Under the pieces are notes generated by a model that worked only from the letters and a program-made list of their open reading frames with translations, did no database searches and was not told the origin of the DNA. This document shows, piece after piece, positions 49,108 through 57,134 of a stretch of DNA of 64,000 nucleotides. Positions within the stretch are counted from its first letter, which is position 1. Every line of letters starts with the position of its first letter. Position numbers and translations under genes: made by a program. This DNA is from an uncultured Ruminococcus sp. Its GTDB lineage: Bacteria > Bacillota > Clostridia > Lachnospirales > Lachnospiraceae. The stretch is taken from positions 20,280-84,279 of the forward strand of contig CAJFGR010000019.1 in the NCBI GenBank assembly GCA_904377845.1, given 5' to 3'.

Positions 49108-50418
49108 ATGAAAAAGAAAGCAGTAAGTATTTTATTAGTCGCAGCAATAACAGTGGGCATGCTGGCAGGATGTGGAAGCAACGGAGGCAGCGGCTCTTCC
49201 TCTGATAAGGTTACGATAAATCTGTATCAGAATAAAGCCGAGATATCTACTCAGCTTCAGGATGTGGTAGATAAGTACATGGAAGAGAATCCGGATGTGA
49301 CGATCAATGTGGAATCCATCTCAGGAAATGATTATAATACGAACCTGAAAGCAAAACTGATCAGTGATAACGCTGTTGATATTTATGCTTTGGGAGATAA
49401 TATTACCAATATGACAGATTATGTAGAGGATTTGAGTAATGAACCGTGGGTGGATTACGCGGTTGACGGAAGCCTCGAAGATGTAACCCTGGATGGCAAA
49501 GTATACGGCATGCCGATCAGTGTGGAAGGGTATGGGCTTGTTTACAATAAAGAAATTTTTGAGGCGGCGGGAATCGATGCTTCAACTTTAACGAGTTACG
49601 ATGCCATCGATAAAGCATTTGCAGATCTGCAGGATCAGATCAATTCAGGAAAACTTAAAGACAAATATCCGCAGCTTGAAGCAGTTGAGGAATATGCCGC
49701 AAAAGATACATACATCCCGGGGCTTCATACATTAAATGTTCCTCTGGCAAATGAATATTCAAGTGCAACGGAACTGAGAAACTCCGATCAGTTAGGTTTG
49801 AAATATACAGAAGAATTTAAAGATCTTCTTGATCTGATAACAAAATATACTTCATCCAGAGATGATCTTGCCAAGTTAAATGCTGTAGATTTTTCAACAG
49901 CAGTTGGAGGCGGTCTTGCAATTGAACGTGTTGCCGTGACTCAGCAGGGGAACTGGATCGGTCCTGAATTGAAAAATATCTCTGAAGACGTTGCGCAGAA
50001 GATGGGAATGCTTCCGATTCCGCTTAAAGGCGTAAAAGAGGATTGTATCGCAACGGGAATTTCGATATACTGGTGTATCAACAGTAAATCTGATGACAAA
50101 GTGAAAGAAGCTTCAAAAGAGTTCCTTAACTGGCTGTTCCAGTCTGACGAGGGTAAACAGCTTGTAGTAGATGAACTGGGATTCGTTCCTGCTTTCACTA
50201 ATTATGACGGCATTGAAATCACAGATCCGTTGTCTAAAGAAGTAAAAAGATACATTGATGAAGGAAAGACAATGCCATGGGTTATGGGCGGATTTCCGTC
50301 AGGATATGAACCGCTGGCAGCAGCTGATATCCAGGGATATTTCAGCGGTCAGTATACATTTGATCAGATGGTTGACAAGCTGAGAGCCGATTTCGCAGAC
50401 CTCAAGAGCGGAAATTAA
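49108..50418 (+). CDS. Sugar ABC transporter substrate-binding lipoprotein
   Basis: 436 residues. MKKKAVSILLVAAITVGMLAGC is a lipoprotein signal (Cys anchor), followed by a Gly/Ser linker and the extracellular solute-binding domain of family 1 (ENPDVTINVESISGNDYNTNL, DGKVYGMPISVEGYGLVYNK, WLFQSDEGKQLVVDELGFVP). AAGGAGGAG site. It sits fourth in the operon, after the hydrolase, an uncommon position since binding proteins usually precede the permeases. Confidence 0.94.
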   Translation: MKKKAVSILLVAAITVGMLAGCGSNGGSGSSSDKVTINLYQNKAEISTQLQDVVDKYMEENPDVTINVESISGNDYNTNLKAKLISDNAVDIYALGDNITNMTDYVEDLSNEPWVDYAVDGSLEDVTLDGKVYGMPISVEGYGLVYNKEIFEAAGIDASTLTSYDAIDKAFADLQDQINSGKLKDKYPQLEAVEEYAAKDTYIPGLHTLNVPLANEYSSATELRNSDQLGLKYTEEFKDLLDLITKYTSSRDDLAKLNAVDFSTAVGGGLAIERVAVTQQGNWIGPELKNISEDVAQKMGMLPIPLKGVKEDCIATGISIYWCINSKSDDKVKEASKEFLNWLFQSDEGKQLVVDELGFVPAFTNYDGIEITDPLSKEVKRYIDEGKTMPWVMGGFPSGYEPLAAADIQGYFSGQYTFDQMVDKLRADFADLKSGN

Positions 50419-50434
50419 AATATCGATGAAAGGA

Positions 50435-50478
50435 GCAGGCATTCACCAATCGTGCTTACGCGTTAGGTGAATGCCTGC
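50435..50478 (+). other. Intercistronic hairpin after the binding-protein gene
   Basis: Perfect 13-bp stem GCAGGCATTCACC / GGTGAATGCCTGC, 18-base loop, no T-run. Such a structure can protect the upstream mRNA and let the binding protein be made in excess over the downstream hydrolase. Confidence 0.7.
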
Positions 50479-50495
50479 GTGTGTGAGGTGACAAC

Positions 50496-51881
50496 ATGGA
50501 AAGCTACAGACCTAAAATACATTTTTCGGCAGAGAAATACATTATCAATGACCCGAACGGGCTTGTCTATTATAGGGGCAGATATCATTTGTTTCATCAA
50601 TATAATATAGACGAGCAGATACACTGGGGACATGCCATAAGTACAGATCTTGTACACTGGAAAAGGCTTTCGCTGGCATTGTTTCCGGATAAGATTGGAC
50701 AAATCTGGTCGGGCAGTGTGGTTGCAGATGAAGAGAATAACAGGCTGGCAGCAGCTTTTACGTACAGTGAACACGGGACGGGCAGACAGAGTCAGGGAAT
50801 TGCATTCAGCTATGATGAGGGCATGACATGGGAAAAGTATCAGGGAAATCCTGTCCTCACAAGTGAACGTATGGATTTTCGGGATCCCAAGGTGATTTAC
50901 TGTTATGATAAGTGGGTTATGGTCTTGTCCGGCGGAGATTGCGTTTTGCTGTATGAATCGGGGGATCTGATACACTGGAACCTTCTGTCTTCCTTTTCCG
51001 GAAATGATGAAGCTCGCTGCGGAACATGGGAATGCCCTGATCTTTTCCCTATGAAGGCAGATGACGGAAAAGAGAAATGGGTGTTGACCGTGAGCATAAA
51101 TGACGGATCCCCTGCGGGAGGAACCGGGATGCAATATTTCACAGGCTCGTTTGACGGGACAACTTTTCAGCCGGATGCAGAGCAGCCGAATGGAAGGTGG
51201 ATGGACTATGGGAAAGATTTTTATGCGGGGGTTACCTGGAATCATGTTCCGAATGGAAGAAGGCTGATGATTGCATGGGCTGATAACTGGCAGTATCGTG
51301 ATTATCTGCCGACAAGTCCGTTTAAAGGACAGCTGTCCTGCGTGAGAGAACTGACGCTTTGCAAAGGCGAAGTTGGCTATTCCATAAAACAGATGCCTGT
51401 AAAAGAGATGGAATCATTGCGTAAAAATAAGAAAGAATACAAAGAATTGCGCATCGGATCCGGCGAGGAATGGATATTAGGCACAGATAAGCAATGCCTA
51501 GAGCTGAATATGAGCTGCCTGAAAAAGAATATAGAAGCGGAGAGCTTTGGAATCCGGATCGGGACAGGGGAGGGCAAAGAATTCCGTATTGTGTTTGATC
51601 CGGAAGCACAGACCTGTACTGTAGATCGAAGAAATTCAGGCGTTAATGCACATGAGAAGTTTCCCGGCATATATAAAGGGAAAATGGACTTCTCTAAAGA
51701 AAGAATTTCTGTGAAATTACTTCTGGATGTGTCGCAGACAGAGCTTTTTATTAATGATGGTGAACTGGTTATGACTAACCTTGTATTTCCGGAAAAAAAT
51801 TATGAGATTAAACTCTTTGTGGAAAATGGTACTGTCTTGATAGAGTCTTGTGTGATTTATGAATTAGAAGCATGTATGTGA
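50496..51881 (+). CDS. GH32 beta-fructosidase (sucrose hydrolase/levanase type)
   Basis: 461 residues, no signal peptide, hence intracellular. Five-bladed propeller with IINDPNGLVY (Asp19, nucleophile), FRDPKV (Asp130, transition-state stabiliser) and WECPDLFP (Glu179, acid/base), then a beta-sandwich from ~300. Hydrolyses sucrose, sucrose phosphate or short fructans taken up by the linked importer. The GH13 enzyme in the same operon would handle attached glucose units, so substrates such as sucrose or glucosyl-fructosyl oligosaccharides fit. Confidence 0.94.
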   Translation: MESYRPKIHFSAEKYIINDPNGLVYYRGRYHLFHQYNIDEQIHWGHAISTDLVHWKRLSLALFPDKIGQIWSGSVVADEENNRLAAAFTYSEHGTGRQSQGIAFSYDEGMTWEKYQGNPVLTSERMDFRDPKVIYCYDKWVMVLSGGDCVLLYESGDLIHWNLLSSFSGNDEARCGTWECPDLFPMKADDGKEKWVLTVSINDGSPAGGTGMQYFTGSFDGTTFQPDAEQPNGRWMDYGKDFYAGVTWNHVPNGRRLMIAWADNWQYRDYLPTSPFKGQLSCVRELTLCKGEVGYSIKQMPVKEMESLRKNKKEYKELRIGSGEEWILGTDKQCLELNMSCLKKNIEAESFGIRIGTGEGKEFRIVFDPEAQTCTVDRRNSGVNAHEKFPGIYKGKMDFSKERISVKLLLDVSQTELFINDGELVMTNLVFPEKNYEIKLFVENGTVLIESCVIYELEACM

Positions 51882-51985
51882 TATAATCACTGTCGAAATT
51901 GATGAATTTATAAGAGTAACATATCATGATCTTCAAGATACTGGTAGCAGGTAAGCAATTCGTTCATAAGGGTTATTCTTGACGT

Positions 51986-52066
51986 GTGCTGGAACAGGGG
52001 GACCATAGAGGACTGATGAAAACCAGTGGAGCTTATACAGAACTGTATAACAGCCAGTACGCATAA
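51986..52066 (+). pseudogene. C-terminal relic of an ABC exporter ATPase
   Basis: The frame reads VLEQGDHRGLMKTSGAYTEL then YNSQYA and stop, which is the usual end of exporter-type ABC proteins (compare LLARNGFYADLYNSQF in the gene ending at 18723). Nothing earlier of the domain is left. The flanking 51882-51985 and 52067-52160 hold no recognisable gene. Confidence 0.7.
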
Positions 52067-52160
52067 GTAGAGCCCGCAGTTCACTGTGTATCATTCATAA
52101 AGTCTCGCCTGAGTGGCTTGTTGCGGCTTTGCCGCTTCTTTGCTCATAAAGAGTCATATT

Positions 52161-52195
52161 CCCCCGCAGGAGAGCATATGCTTTCCCTGCGGGGG
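52161..52195 (+). terminator. GC-rich hairpin immediately before the SleL-like gene
   Basis: CCCCCGCAGG and CCTGCGGGGG pair around an AGCATATGCT-containing loop, followed by TGATTTTT. It may end upstream transcription, but its second arm also contains the GGGGGTGA ribosome-binding site of the next gene, so it could hide that site in the mRNA. Confidence 0.65.
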
Positions 52196-52203
52196 TGATT
52201 TTT

Positions 52204-53319
52204 ATGATCTATGTAGTGAAAAATGGTGATACACTGGAAGAAATCTCAAAGGAGACTCAGATCCCTGTTCAAAAGATCATTGCTGATAATCAGTTGAAAT
52301 ACAGTGACAGACTTGTGCCCGGTCAGGCGCTGCTTCTTCTGGGAGAAGGGGAGACCGGAGGACTTGGAGACGGGCGGATCATCGGCGGCTATGCCTATTC
52401 CTTTATCGAGCCGCCCGTACTGGAGGAGGCGCTCACAGCACTGAGTGAAATGCTCATGTTTTCCTATGGGTTTACATTTGAGGGAAATCTTGTCGCGCCG
52501 ATGCAGGATGACCAGTGGATGATCGATCGGACGAAGAGCGCCGGGGCGCAGCCGTGGATGGTTCTGACTCCCCTTTCTTCGGAGGGAGCATTTAATAATC
52601 AACTGATAAAAGTTCTTATGGAAAATCAGGAACTGCAGGATAGGCTGATTGAACAGATGCTTGGCACGATGCAGGAAAAAGGATACGAAGGAGTGGATAT
52701 TGATTTTGAATATATCCTGCCGGAGAACAGGGAGCAGTATGCGCAGTTTGCCGGAAGAGTGAGGGAGAAGATGAATGAGTACGGCTATAAAGTGACTGTT
52801 GCCGTGGCACCCAAAATTTCGGACCGGCAGAGGGGTATCCTTGTGGAAGGTGTGGATTATGCCCTGCTGGGACAGAATGCGGATGCGGTATTTCTTATGA
52901 CATATGAGTGGGGATATACTTACGGTCCGCCCATGGCGGTAGCGCCTCTTGATAAAGTGCGGGAAGTGGTGGAGTATGCGGTGACGCAGATTCAGCCGGG
53001 ACAGCTCATACTCGGTATCCCCAATTACGGATATGACTGGACGCTGCCCTACGAGAGAGGGATCAGCAGGGCAAGATCCATCGGAAACGTAGAGGCCGTT
53101 GAGATCGCAGCAGAAAACGGAGCGTCTATTGAATATGCCAAGATCTCACAGAGTCCGTGGTTCACATACCGGAAAAACGGTATGGAACATATCGTATGGT
53201 TTGAGGATGTACGGAGCATTACAGCAAAGTGGGAGCTGGTCAGAGAGTTTGGTCTGTCGGGCGCCAGATACTGGAACCTGATGCGCCCGTTCCGGGCTAA
53301 CTGGCTGCTGGTGAGATAA
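52204..53319 (+). CDS. LysM and GH18 protein, SleL/YaaH-like spore cortex or wall glycosidase
   Basis: 371 residues. One LysM repeat at the start (MIYVVKNGDTLEEISKETQI, to ~47) binds peptidoglycan. The GH18 barrel follows: YAYSFIEPPVL, PWMVLTPLSSEG, GVDIDFEYILPENR with Glu169 as catalytic acid in DxxDxDxE-like context, FLMTYEWGYTYGPPMAVAPL and LGIPNYGYDW. This architecture is that of SleL/YaaH N-acetylglucosaminidases used in spore germination; no signal peptide is present, also as in that group. A GTG three codons upstream is an alternative start. Confidence 0.9.
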   Translation: MIYVVKNGDTLEEISKETQIPVQKIIADNQLKYSDRLVPGQALLLLGEGETGGLGDGRIIGGYAYSFIEPPVLEEALTALSEMLMFSYGFTFEGNLVAPMQDDQWMIDRTKSAGAQPWMVLTPLSSEGAFNNQLIKVLMENQELQDRLIEQMLGTMQEKGYEGVDIDFEYILPENREQYAQFAGRVREKMNEYGYKVTVAVAPKISDRQRGILVEGVDYALLGQNADAVFLMTYEWGYTYGPPMAVAPLDKVREVVEYAVTQIQPGQLILGIPNYGYDWTLPYERGISRARSIGNVEAVEIAAENGASIEYAKISQSPWFTYRKNGMEHIVWFEDVRSITAKWELVREFGLSGARYWNLMRPFRANWLLVR

Positions 53320-53361
53320 ACCGACAGCAGGAACGTTGATAAATTTCTCTGGTATTTTACG

Positions 53362-53392
53362 CAAAAAGCCGGCCTATGGGACCAGCTTTTTG
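53362..53392. terminator. Bidirectional terminator between convergent genes
   Basis: CAAAAAGC / GCTTTTTG with additional imperfect pairing in the loop; it overlaps the end of the MATE gene on the other strand. Confidence 0.75.
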
Positions 53393-54708
53393 TGTTTTAT
53401 GATATAATATCCGATTCCCAGTGCATCCGCGAGGAACCATCCAATGGGAACAGACCACCAGATTCCGACGACTCCGAAGACGGGGAGAGCGGACAGAGCG
53501 TATGCAAGAGCTACCCGGGTGCCGAGAGACATGAGCGTCAGGATGACGGACATACACGGCTTTCCCAGCGCACGGTACAGTCCGTAGAGCAGGAAGAGGA
53601 TCCCGATCAGTGCATAGAAAGCGCCTTCGATGCGCAGATAACGGACGCCTTCGGATATAACAGCGGTCTCACCCGCATCAATAAACAGTGACATCAGCGG
53701 GCCGGCAAATACGAAGGCGAGCAGCGAGATGATAAGACTGAAAGCGACGGACGTTATGACTGCCGTCCGGATGCCTTTTTTAATCCGGTCCGATCTTCCT
53801 GCGCCGTAATTCTGTGCGATAAAGATAGAAAATGCATTTCCGAAATCCTGTACCGGAAGATAGGCAAACGCATCGATCTTTACCGCTGCTGCAAACGCGG
53901 CCATGATCGTGGTGCCGAAGCTGTTGACCAACCCCTGAACTGCGAGGATGCCGAGGTTCATGATTGACTGCTGCATACAGGTGAGGGCGGAGAAGTTCGT
54001 GATCTCTTTTATGCGGGATCTGCGCAGACGGACTTTGCCGTTTATGCAGAGCAGACCGGGAAATCTTATGCGCGTATAAACCGCAATTCCGATTCCCGAT
54101 ACATACTGGGAGATGACGGTTGCCTCGGCAGCTCCTGCCACACCGCGGTTCAGTACAGCCACGAATAAAAGGTCGAGCGCGATGTTCAATCCCGCAGACA
54201 CTGCCAGAAATGCGAGGGGAACAACGGAGTTCCCGAGAGAGCGCAGGAGAGAGGCAAAAAAGTTATACAGGAAGATTCCGATTAGTCCGGCAAATATTAC
54301 GATCAGGTAATCCTTCATTAATCCGGTCAGCTCATCCGGCGTGCGAAGAAACCAGATGATCCAGTCAATGCCCGCAAAGACGAGAATATTTAGCACAACC
54401 GTTACGACTCCGAGAAGAACGAAGGACGCCAGAATTCCTTCTTTGAGCGCGGTTTCGTCTTTCTGGCCGAACCGGATGGAGAATACAGTCCCGCTGCCCA
54501 TGGCAAGACCCAGCAGGATTGAAGTTAAAAATGTCATCAGAGAAAAGGCCGAACCCACCGCTGCGAGGGCGTCTGCCCCGAGAAACCGTCCGACGATCAG
54601 AGTATCCGCAATGTTGTAGCACTGCTGCAGCAGATCGCCGAGTATCATAGGAATGGCAAAGCGCAGCATCGTTTTCATGACAGGACCATGTGTCAGTTCA
54701 TTTTCCAT
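53374..54708 (-). CDS. MATE-family efflux transporter
   Basis: 444 residues, twelve predicted helices. MENELTHGPVMKTMLRFAIP and MILGDLLQQCYNIADTLIVG with FLGADALAAVGSAF are the standard MATE N-terminus; the second half repeats the pattern (ALTCMQQSIMNLGILAVQG, FGTTIMAAFAAAVKID). Exports cationic drugs or metabolites using Na+ or H+. A GTG four codons upstream with AAAGGAAAG could be used instead. Divergent from the Lrp-type regulator, which may control it. Confidence 0.92.
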   Translation of the reverse strand: MENELTHGPVMKTMLRFAIPMILGDLLQQCYNIADTLIVGRFLGADALAAVGSAFSLMTFLTSILLGLAMGSGTVFSIRFGQKDETALKEGILASFVLLGVVTVVLNILVFAGIDWIIWFLRTPDELTGLMKDYLIVIFAGLIGIFLYNFFASLLRSLGNSVVPLAFLAVSAGLNIALDLLFVAVLNRGVAGAAEATVISQYVSGIGIAVYTRIRFPGLLCINGKVRLRRSRIKEITNFSALTCMQQSIMNLGILAVQGLVNSFGTTIMAAFAAAVKIDAFAYLPVQDFGNAFSIFIAQNYGAGRSDRIKKGIRTAVITSVAFSLIISLLAFVFAGPLMSLFIDAGETAVISEGVRYLRIEGAFYALIGILFLLYGLYRALGKPCMSVILTLMSLGTRVALAYALSALPVFGVVGIWWSVPIGWFLADALGIGYYIIKHKKLVP

Positions 54709-54791
54709 TTCAAACCCCACATCTTTCCTTTCGTAAGTATATGATTAACATTCGTAATATATGATAATTCCCGGTTGATAGAATGTCAATA

Positions 54792-54821
54792 TTGACTCAT
54801 ATTTTTGACACATAGTATAAT
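54792..54821 (+). promoter_or_regulatory. Promoter of the Lrp-type regulator gene
   Basis: TTGACT, 18-base spacer and TATAAT, 44 bases before the start codon. Confidence 0.65.
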
Positions 54822-54864
54822 TACAGACAGATTAGACCCGTGAAGCAAAAAGGAGGCATTTCTC

Positions 54865-55323
54865 ATGTTTATGGACGGACTGGATGAGTTGGACCTGAAG
54901 ATCGTGAATCTGCTGATCCAGAATGCAAGAATCTCGTACTCGGAGATCGGGCAGCAGGTCGGCATCTCCCGGGTGGCTGTCAAAATGCGTGTGCAGGCGC
55001 TTGAGCAGAAAGGAATCATTGAAGAATATACGACAATTATTAATCCCCAGAAGATAAGCGGCGCGGTTTCCTGTTATTTTGAGATCGAGACAAAGCCCGA
55101 TACATTGGCAGAAGTAGCAAAGATTCTGGAAAAGAATGATACGGTTACACAGATTTACCGTGTGACCGGAAAGAGCAGACTCCACGTTCATGCAGTGGCC
55201 TCGTCCAATGAAGAGATGGAGAAGCTGATTTGTAACACAATGGACAAGCTGCCGGGGGTGGTCGAGTGTACCTGCAATACGATATTGTCCAGAATTAAGG
55301 ATATTAAGGGTCTGCGGCTGTAA
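54865..55323 (+). CDS. Lrp/AsnC-family regulator
   Basis: 152 residues. N-terminal helix-turn-helix LDELDLKIVNLLIQNARISY and IGQQVGISRVAVKMRVQALE, then the ligand-binding RAM domain (AVSCYFEIETKPDTLAEVAK, VTQIYRVTGKSRLHVHAVAS). Probably senses an amino acid. AAGGAGG site. Located between a divergent MATE pump and cbiG. Confidence 0.92.
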   Translation: MFMDGLDELDLKIVNLLIQNARISYSEIGQQVGISRVAVKMRVQALEQKGIIEEYTTIINPQKISGAVSCYFEIETKPDTLAEVAKILEKNDTVTQIYRVTGKSRLHVHAVASSNEEMEKLICNTMDKLPGVVECTCNTILSRIKDIKGLRL

Positions 55324-55380
55324 AGCGGAATGAACGTTAACGATGTGCAGCATAGCAGAAGATTCAGGGAAGAGGACAGC

Positions 55381-56520
55381 ATGATGAACAGTAATAGTTT
55401 AAAAAAAACAGGTGTAGTCATTCTAAGCTTTACTTGTACAGGCACAGAACTGAACAGACAACTATGTGAAAAGTTGAGAAAAATAATTCAGCCGGATGCA
55501 GGTGCGGATGCGTGCATCGGCTATGCACCGGAAAAGTACGCGGGGGAAGGCATCCTGCCTCTTCCTGCTGATAAAGCAGCCCTGATCGGCAGCAGATGGG
55601 GGCAGTCAGCATATGTTTTTATCGGAGCTGCAGGGATTGCTGTCCGGTATATCGCTCCGTCGGTGAAAGATAAATACACAGATTCCCCGGTGCTGGTGAT
55701 TGACGAGAAAGGACAATATGTAATTCCCTTGCTTTCCGGCCATATGGGAGGCGCGGCCGCTCTGGCGGATGAAGTCGCGGATATGATCGGGGCAGTTCCG
55801 GTCCACACCACGGCCACAGATGTGCAGGGTAAATTTGCCGTAGATGTGTTCGCCAAAAAGAACGGACTGGTAATTACGGACCGGGAGGCTGTCAAGAAAA
55901 TATCGGCAGGACTGCTGAACGGAGAAAAGGCTGCATTATATATAGAAGATTCGTCTGTAAGTATCATGGGAACGCTTCCGGAGGAAATTGTCCTTTGTGA
56001 GTCTTTAGAAGAGGCAGAACAGTATTCTTATCGGATTATGATAGCAGGAGGTTCAGAACGATATGTGCAGAGCAGACATAGCGAAGTACAGGAACCGGAA
56101 CGGGAAGGATGTACACTGGTGCTTTTGTCCCGGAATATTACGGCCGGAATCGGATGCAGGAAAGGGATAGAGGAAGCTGCTCTGGAAAAAGGCTTTCTGG
56201 AAATCCTTGCTGCGAACGGGCTGGATATCAGGCAGGTGAAAAGCATAGCCAGTATAGACTTGAAGAAAAATGAGCAGGCTCTTTTATATCTTTGCGAAAA
56301 GTACCGCATTCCGTTTGAAACATACACTGTGGAAGAACTGAGCAATGTATTGGATGTCACGGCTTCATCAGAATTTGTGAAGAAAGTGACCGGCGTGGAC
56401 AATGTGTGCGAGCGGGCGGCACGGCTTAGCTGCAGTGCCGGAAATCTGATACAGGGCAAGTGTGTACGAGAGGGTATGACTGCGGCACTTGTGAAGTGCC
56501 CGTCGGAGATTACATTTTAG
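55381..56520 (+). CDS. cbiG: Cobalt-precorrin 5A hydrolase
   Basis: 379 residues. Opens the lactone ring of cobalt-precorrin 5A in anaerobic cobalamin synthesis. N-terminal domain with YVFIGAAGIAVRYIAPSVKD and VIPLLSGHMGGAAALADEVA, and the C-terminal domain with ITAGIGCRKGIEEAALEKGF and KSIASIDLKKNEQALLYL, both CbiG hallmarks. The start MMNSNS is set by AGGGAAGAGG just upstream; the frame is open further 5'. No other cobalamin genes adjoin it; cbiJ lies 4 kb away. Confidence 0.94.
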   Translation: MMNSNSLKKTGVVILSFTCTGTELNRQLCEKLRKIIQPDAGADACIGYAPEKYAGEGILPLPADKAALIGSRWGQSAYVFIGAAGIAVRYIAPSVKDKYTDSPVLVIDEKGQYVIPLLSGHMGGAAALADEVADMIGAVPVHTTATDVQGKFAVDVFAKKNGLVITDREAVKKISAGLLNGEKAALYIEDSSVSIMGTLPEEIVLCESLEEAEQYSYRIMIAGGSERYVQSRHSEVQEPEREGCTLVLLSRNITAGIGCRKGIEEAALEKGFLEILAANGLDIRQVKSIASIDLKKNEQALLYLCEKYRIPFETYTVEELSNVLDVTASSEFVKKVTGVDNVCERAARLSCSAGNLIQGKCVREGMTAALVKCPSEITF

Positions 56521-56557
56521 AAGTTGTATCGTATGCTGAAATTATATGGAGAAAGTA

Positions 56558-56608
56558 TTGACATAAGTATCATCTGTATTATAATTATTAATACAGATGA
56601 TACTTATG
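56558..56608 (+). promoter_or_regulatory. Promoter inside a 47-bp palindrome, upstream of the gntR-type gene
   Basis: TTGACA (56558-56563), 16-base spacer and TATAAT (56580-56585). The spacer and -10 lie in a perfect inverted repeat with 20-bp arms, CATAAGTATCATCTGTATTA and its complement (56562-56608), seven-base centre. This is an obvious operator for the regulator encoded next. Confidence 0.75.
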
Positions 56609-56617
56609 TGCGTTAAA

Positions 56618-56662
56618 CCCGGCAAGTGGCTGACGTAATTGCACGAGCAGACATTTGCCGGG
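56618..56662. repeat. Hairpin repeat CCCGGCAA...TTGCCGGG
   Basis: Eight-base arms enclose a ~29-base loop in the leader of the gntR-type gene. The left arm and neighbouring bases (CCCGGCAAGYGG) recur at 13905-13916 without the right arm, suggesting a dispersed element. Confidence 0.5.
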
Positions 56663-56723
56663 CAACATTATTAAAAGGGCAGAGACTATATGCTATATGT
56701 GTTCAAATGAAAAGGGTGAGGAA

Positions 56724-57134
56724 ATGATTATATCTCTGAACATGAGCAGTGACATTCCTATTTATGTACAACTGCGTAACCAGATTGTTACGGGCATCGG
56801 AAAAGGAGAATTGAAAGCCGGAGAATCCCTTCCATCTGTCAGGCAGATGGCTTTGGATGCAGGGATTAACAATATGACGGTCAATAAGGCATATCAGATT
56901 CTGAAAGCAGAAGGTTTTATTGAAATTAACAGAAGAAAGGGAGCTATCGTCTGTCCGGTACGACAGGAAGACGGAATTTTCAGGGAGAAACTGGCTGCCG
57001 AACTGGAGCTTCTGTCGGCAGAGGCATGTCTGAAGGGCATGAGAAAAGATGAGTTTATGAAAATATGTGAAGAAATGTTTGAAAGTATGAGTCCGGGAAA
57101 TTACTGCCCGGCAGAAAGCGGAGGAACATTATGA
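56724..57134 (+). CDS. GntR-family regulator (YtrA type)
   Basis: 136 residues from the ATG after GGGTGAGGAA. MIISLNMSSDIPIYVQLRNQ, GKGELKAGESLPSVRQMALD, AGINNMTVNKAYQILKAEGF and EINRRKGAIV make the winged-helix; only a short helical tail follows, which defines the YtrA subfamily. These proteins usually repress a linked transporter or membrane-protein operon. Overlaps the next gene by four bases (ATGA). Confidence 0.92.
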   Translation: MIISLNMSSDIPIYVQLRNQIVTGIGKGELKAGESLPSVRQMALDAGINNMTVNKAYQILKAEGFIEINRRKGAIVCPVRQEDGIFREKLAAELELLSAEACLKGMRKDEFMKICEEMFESMSPGNYCPAESGGTL

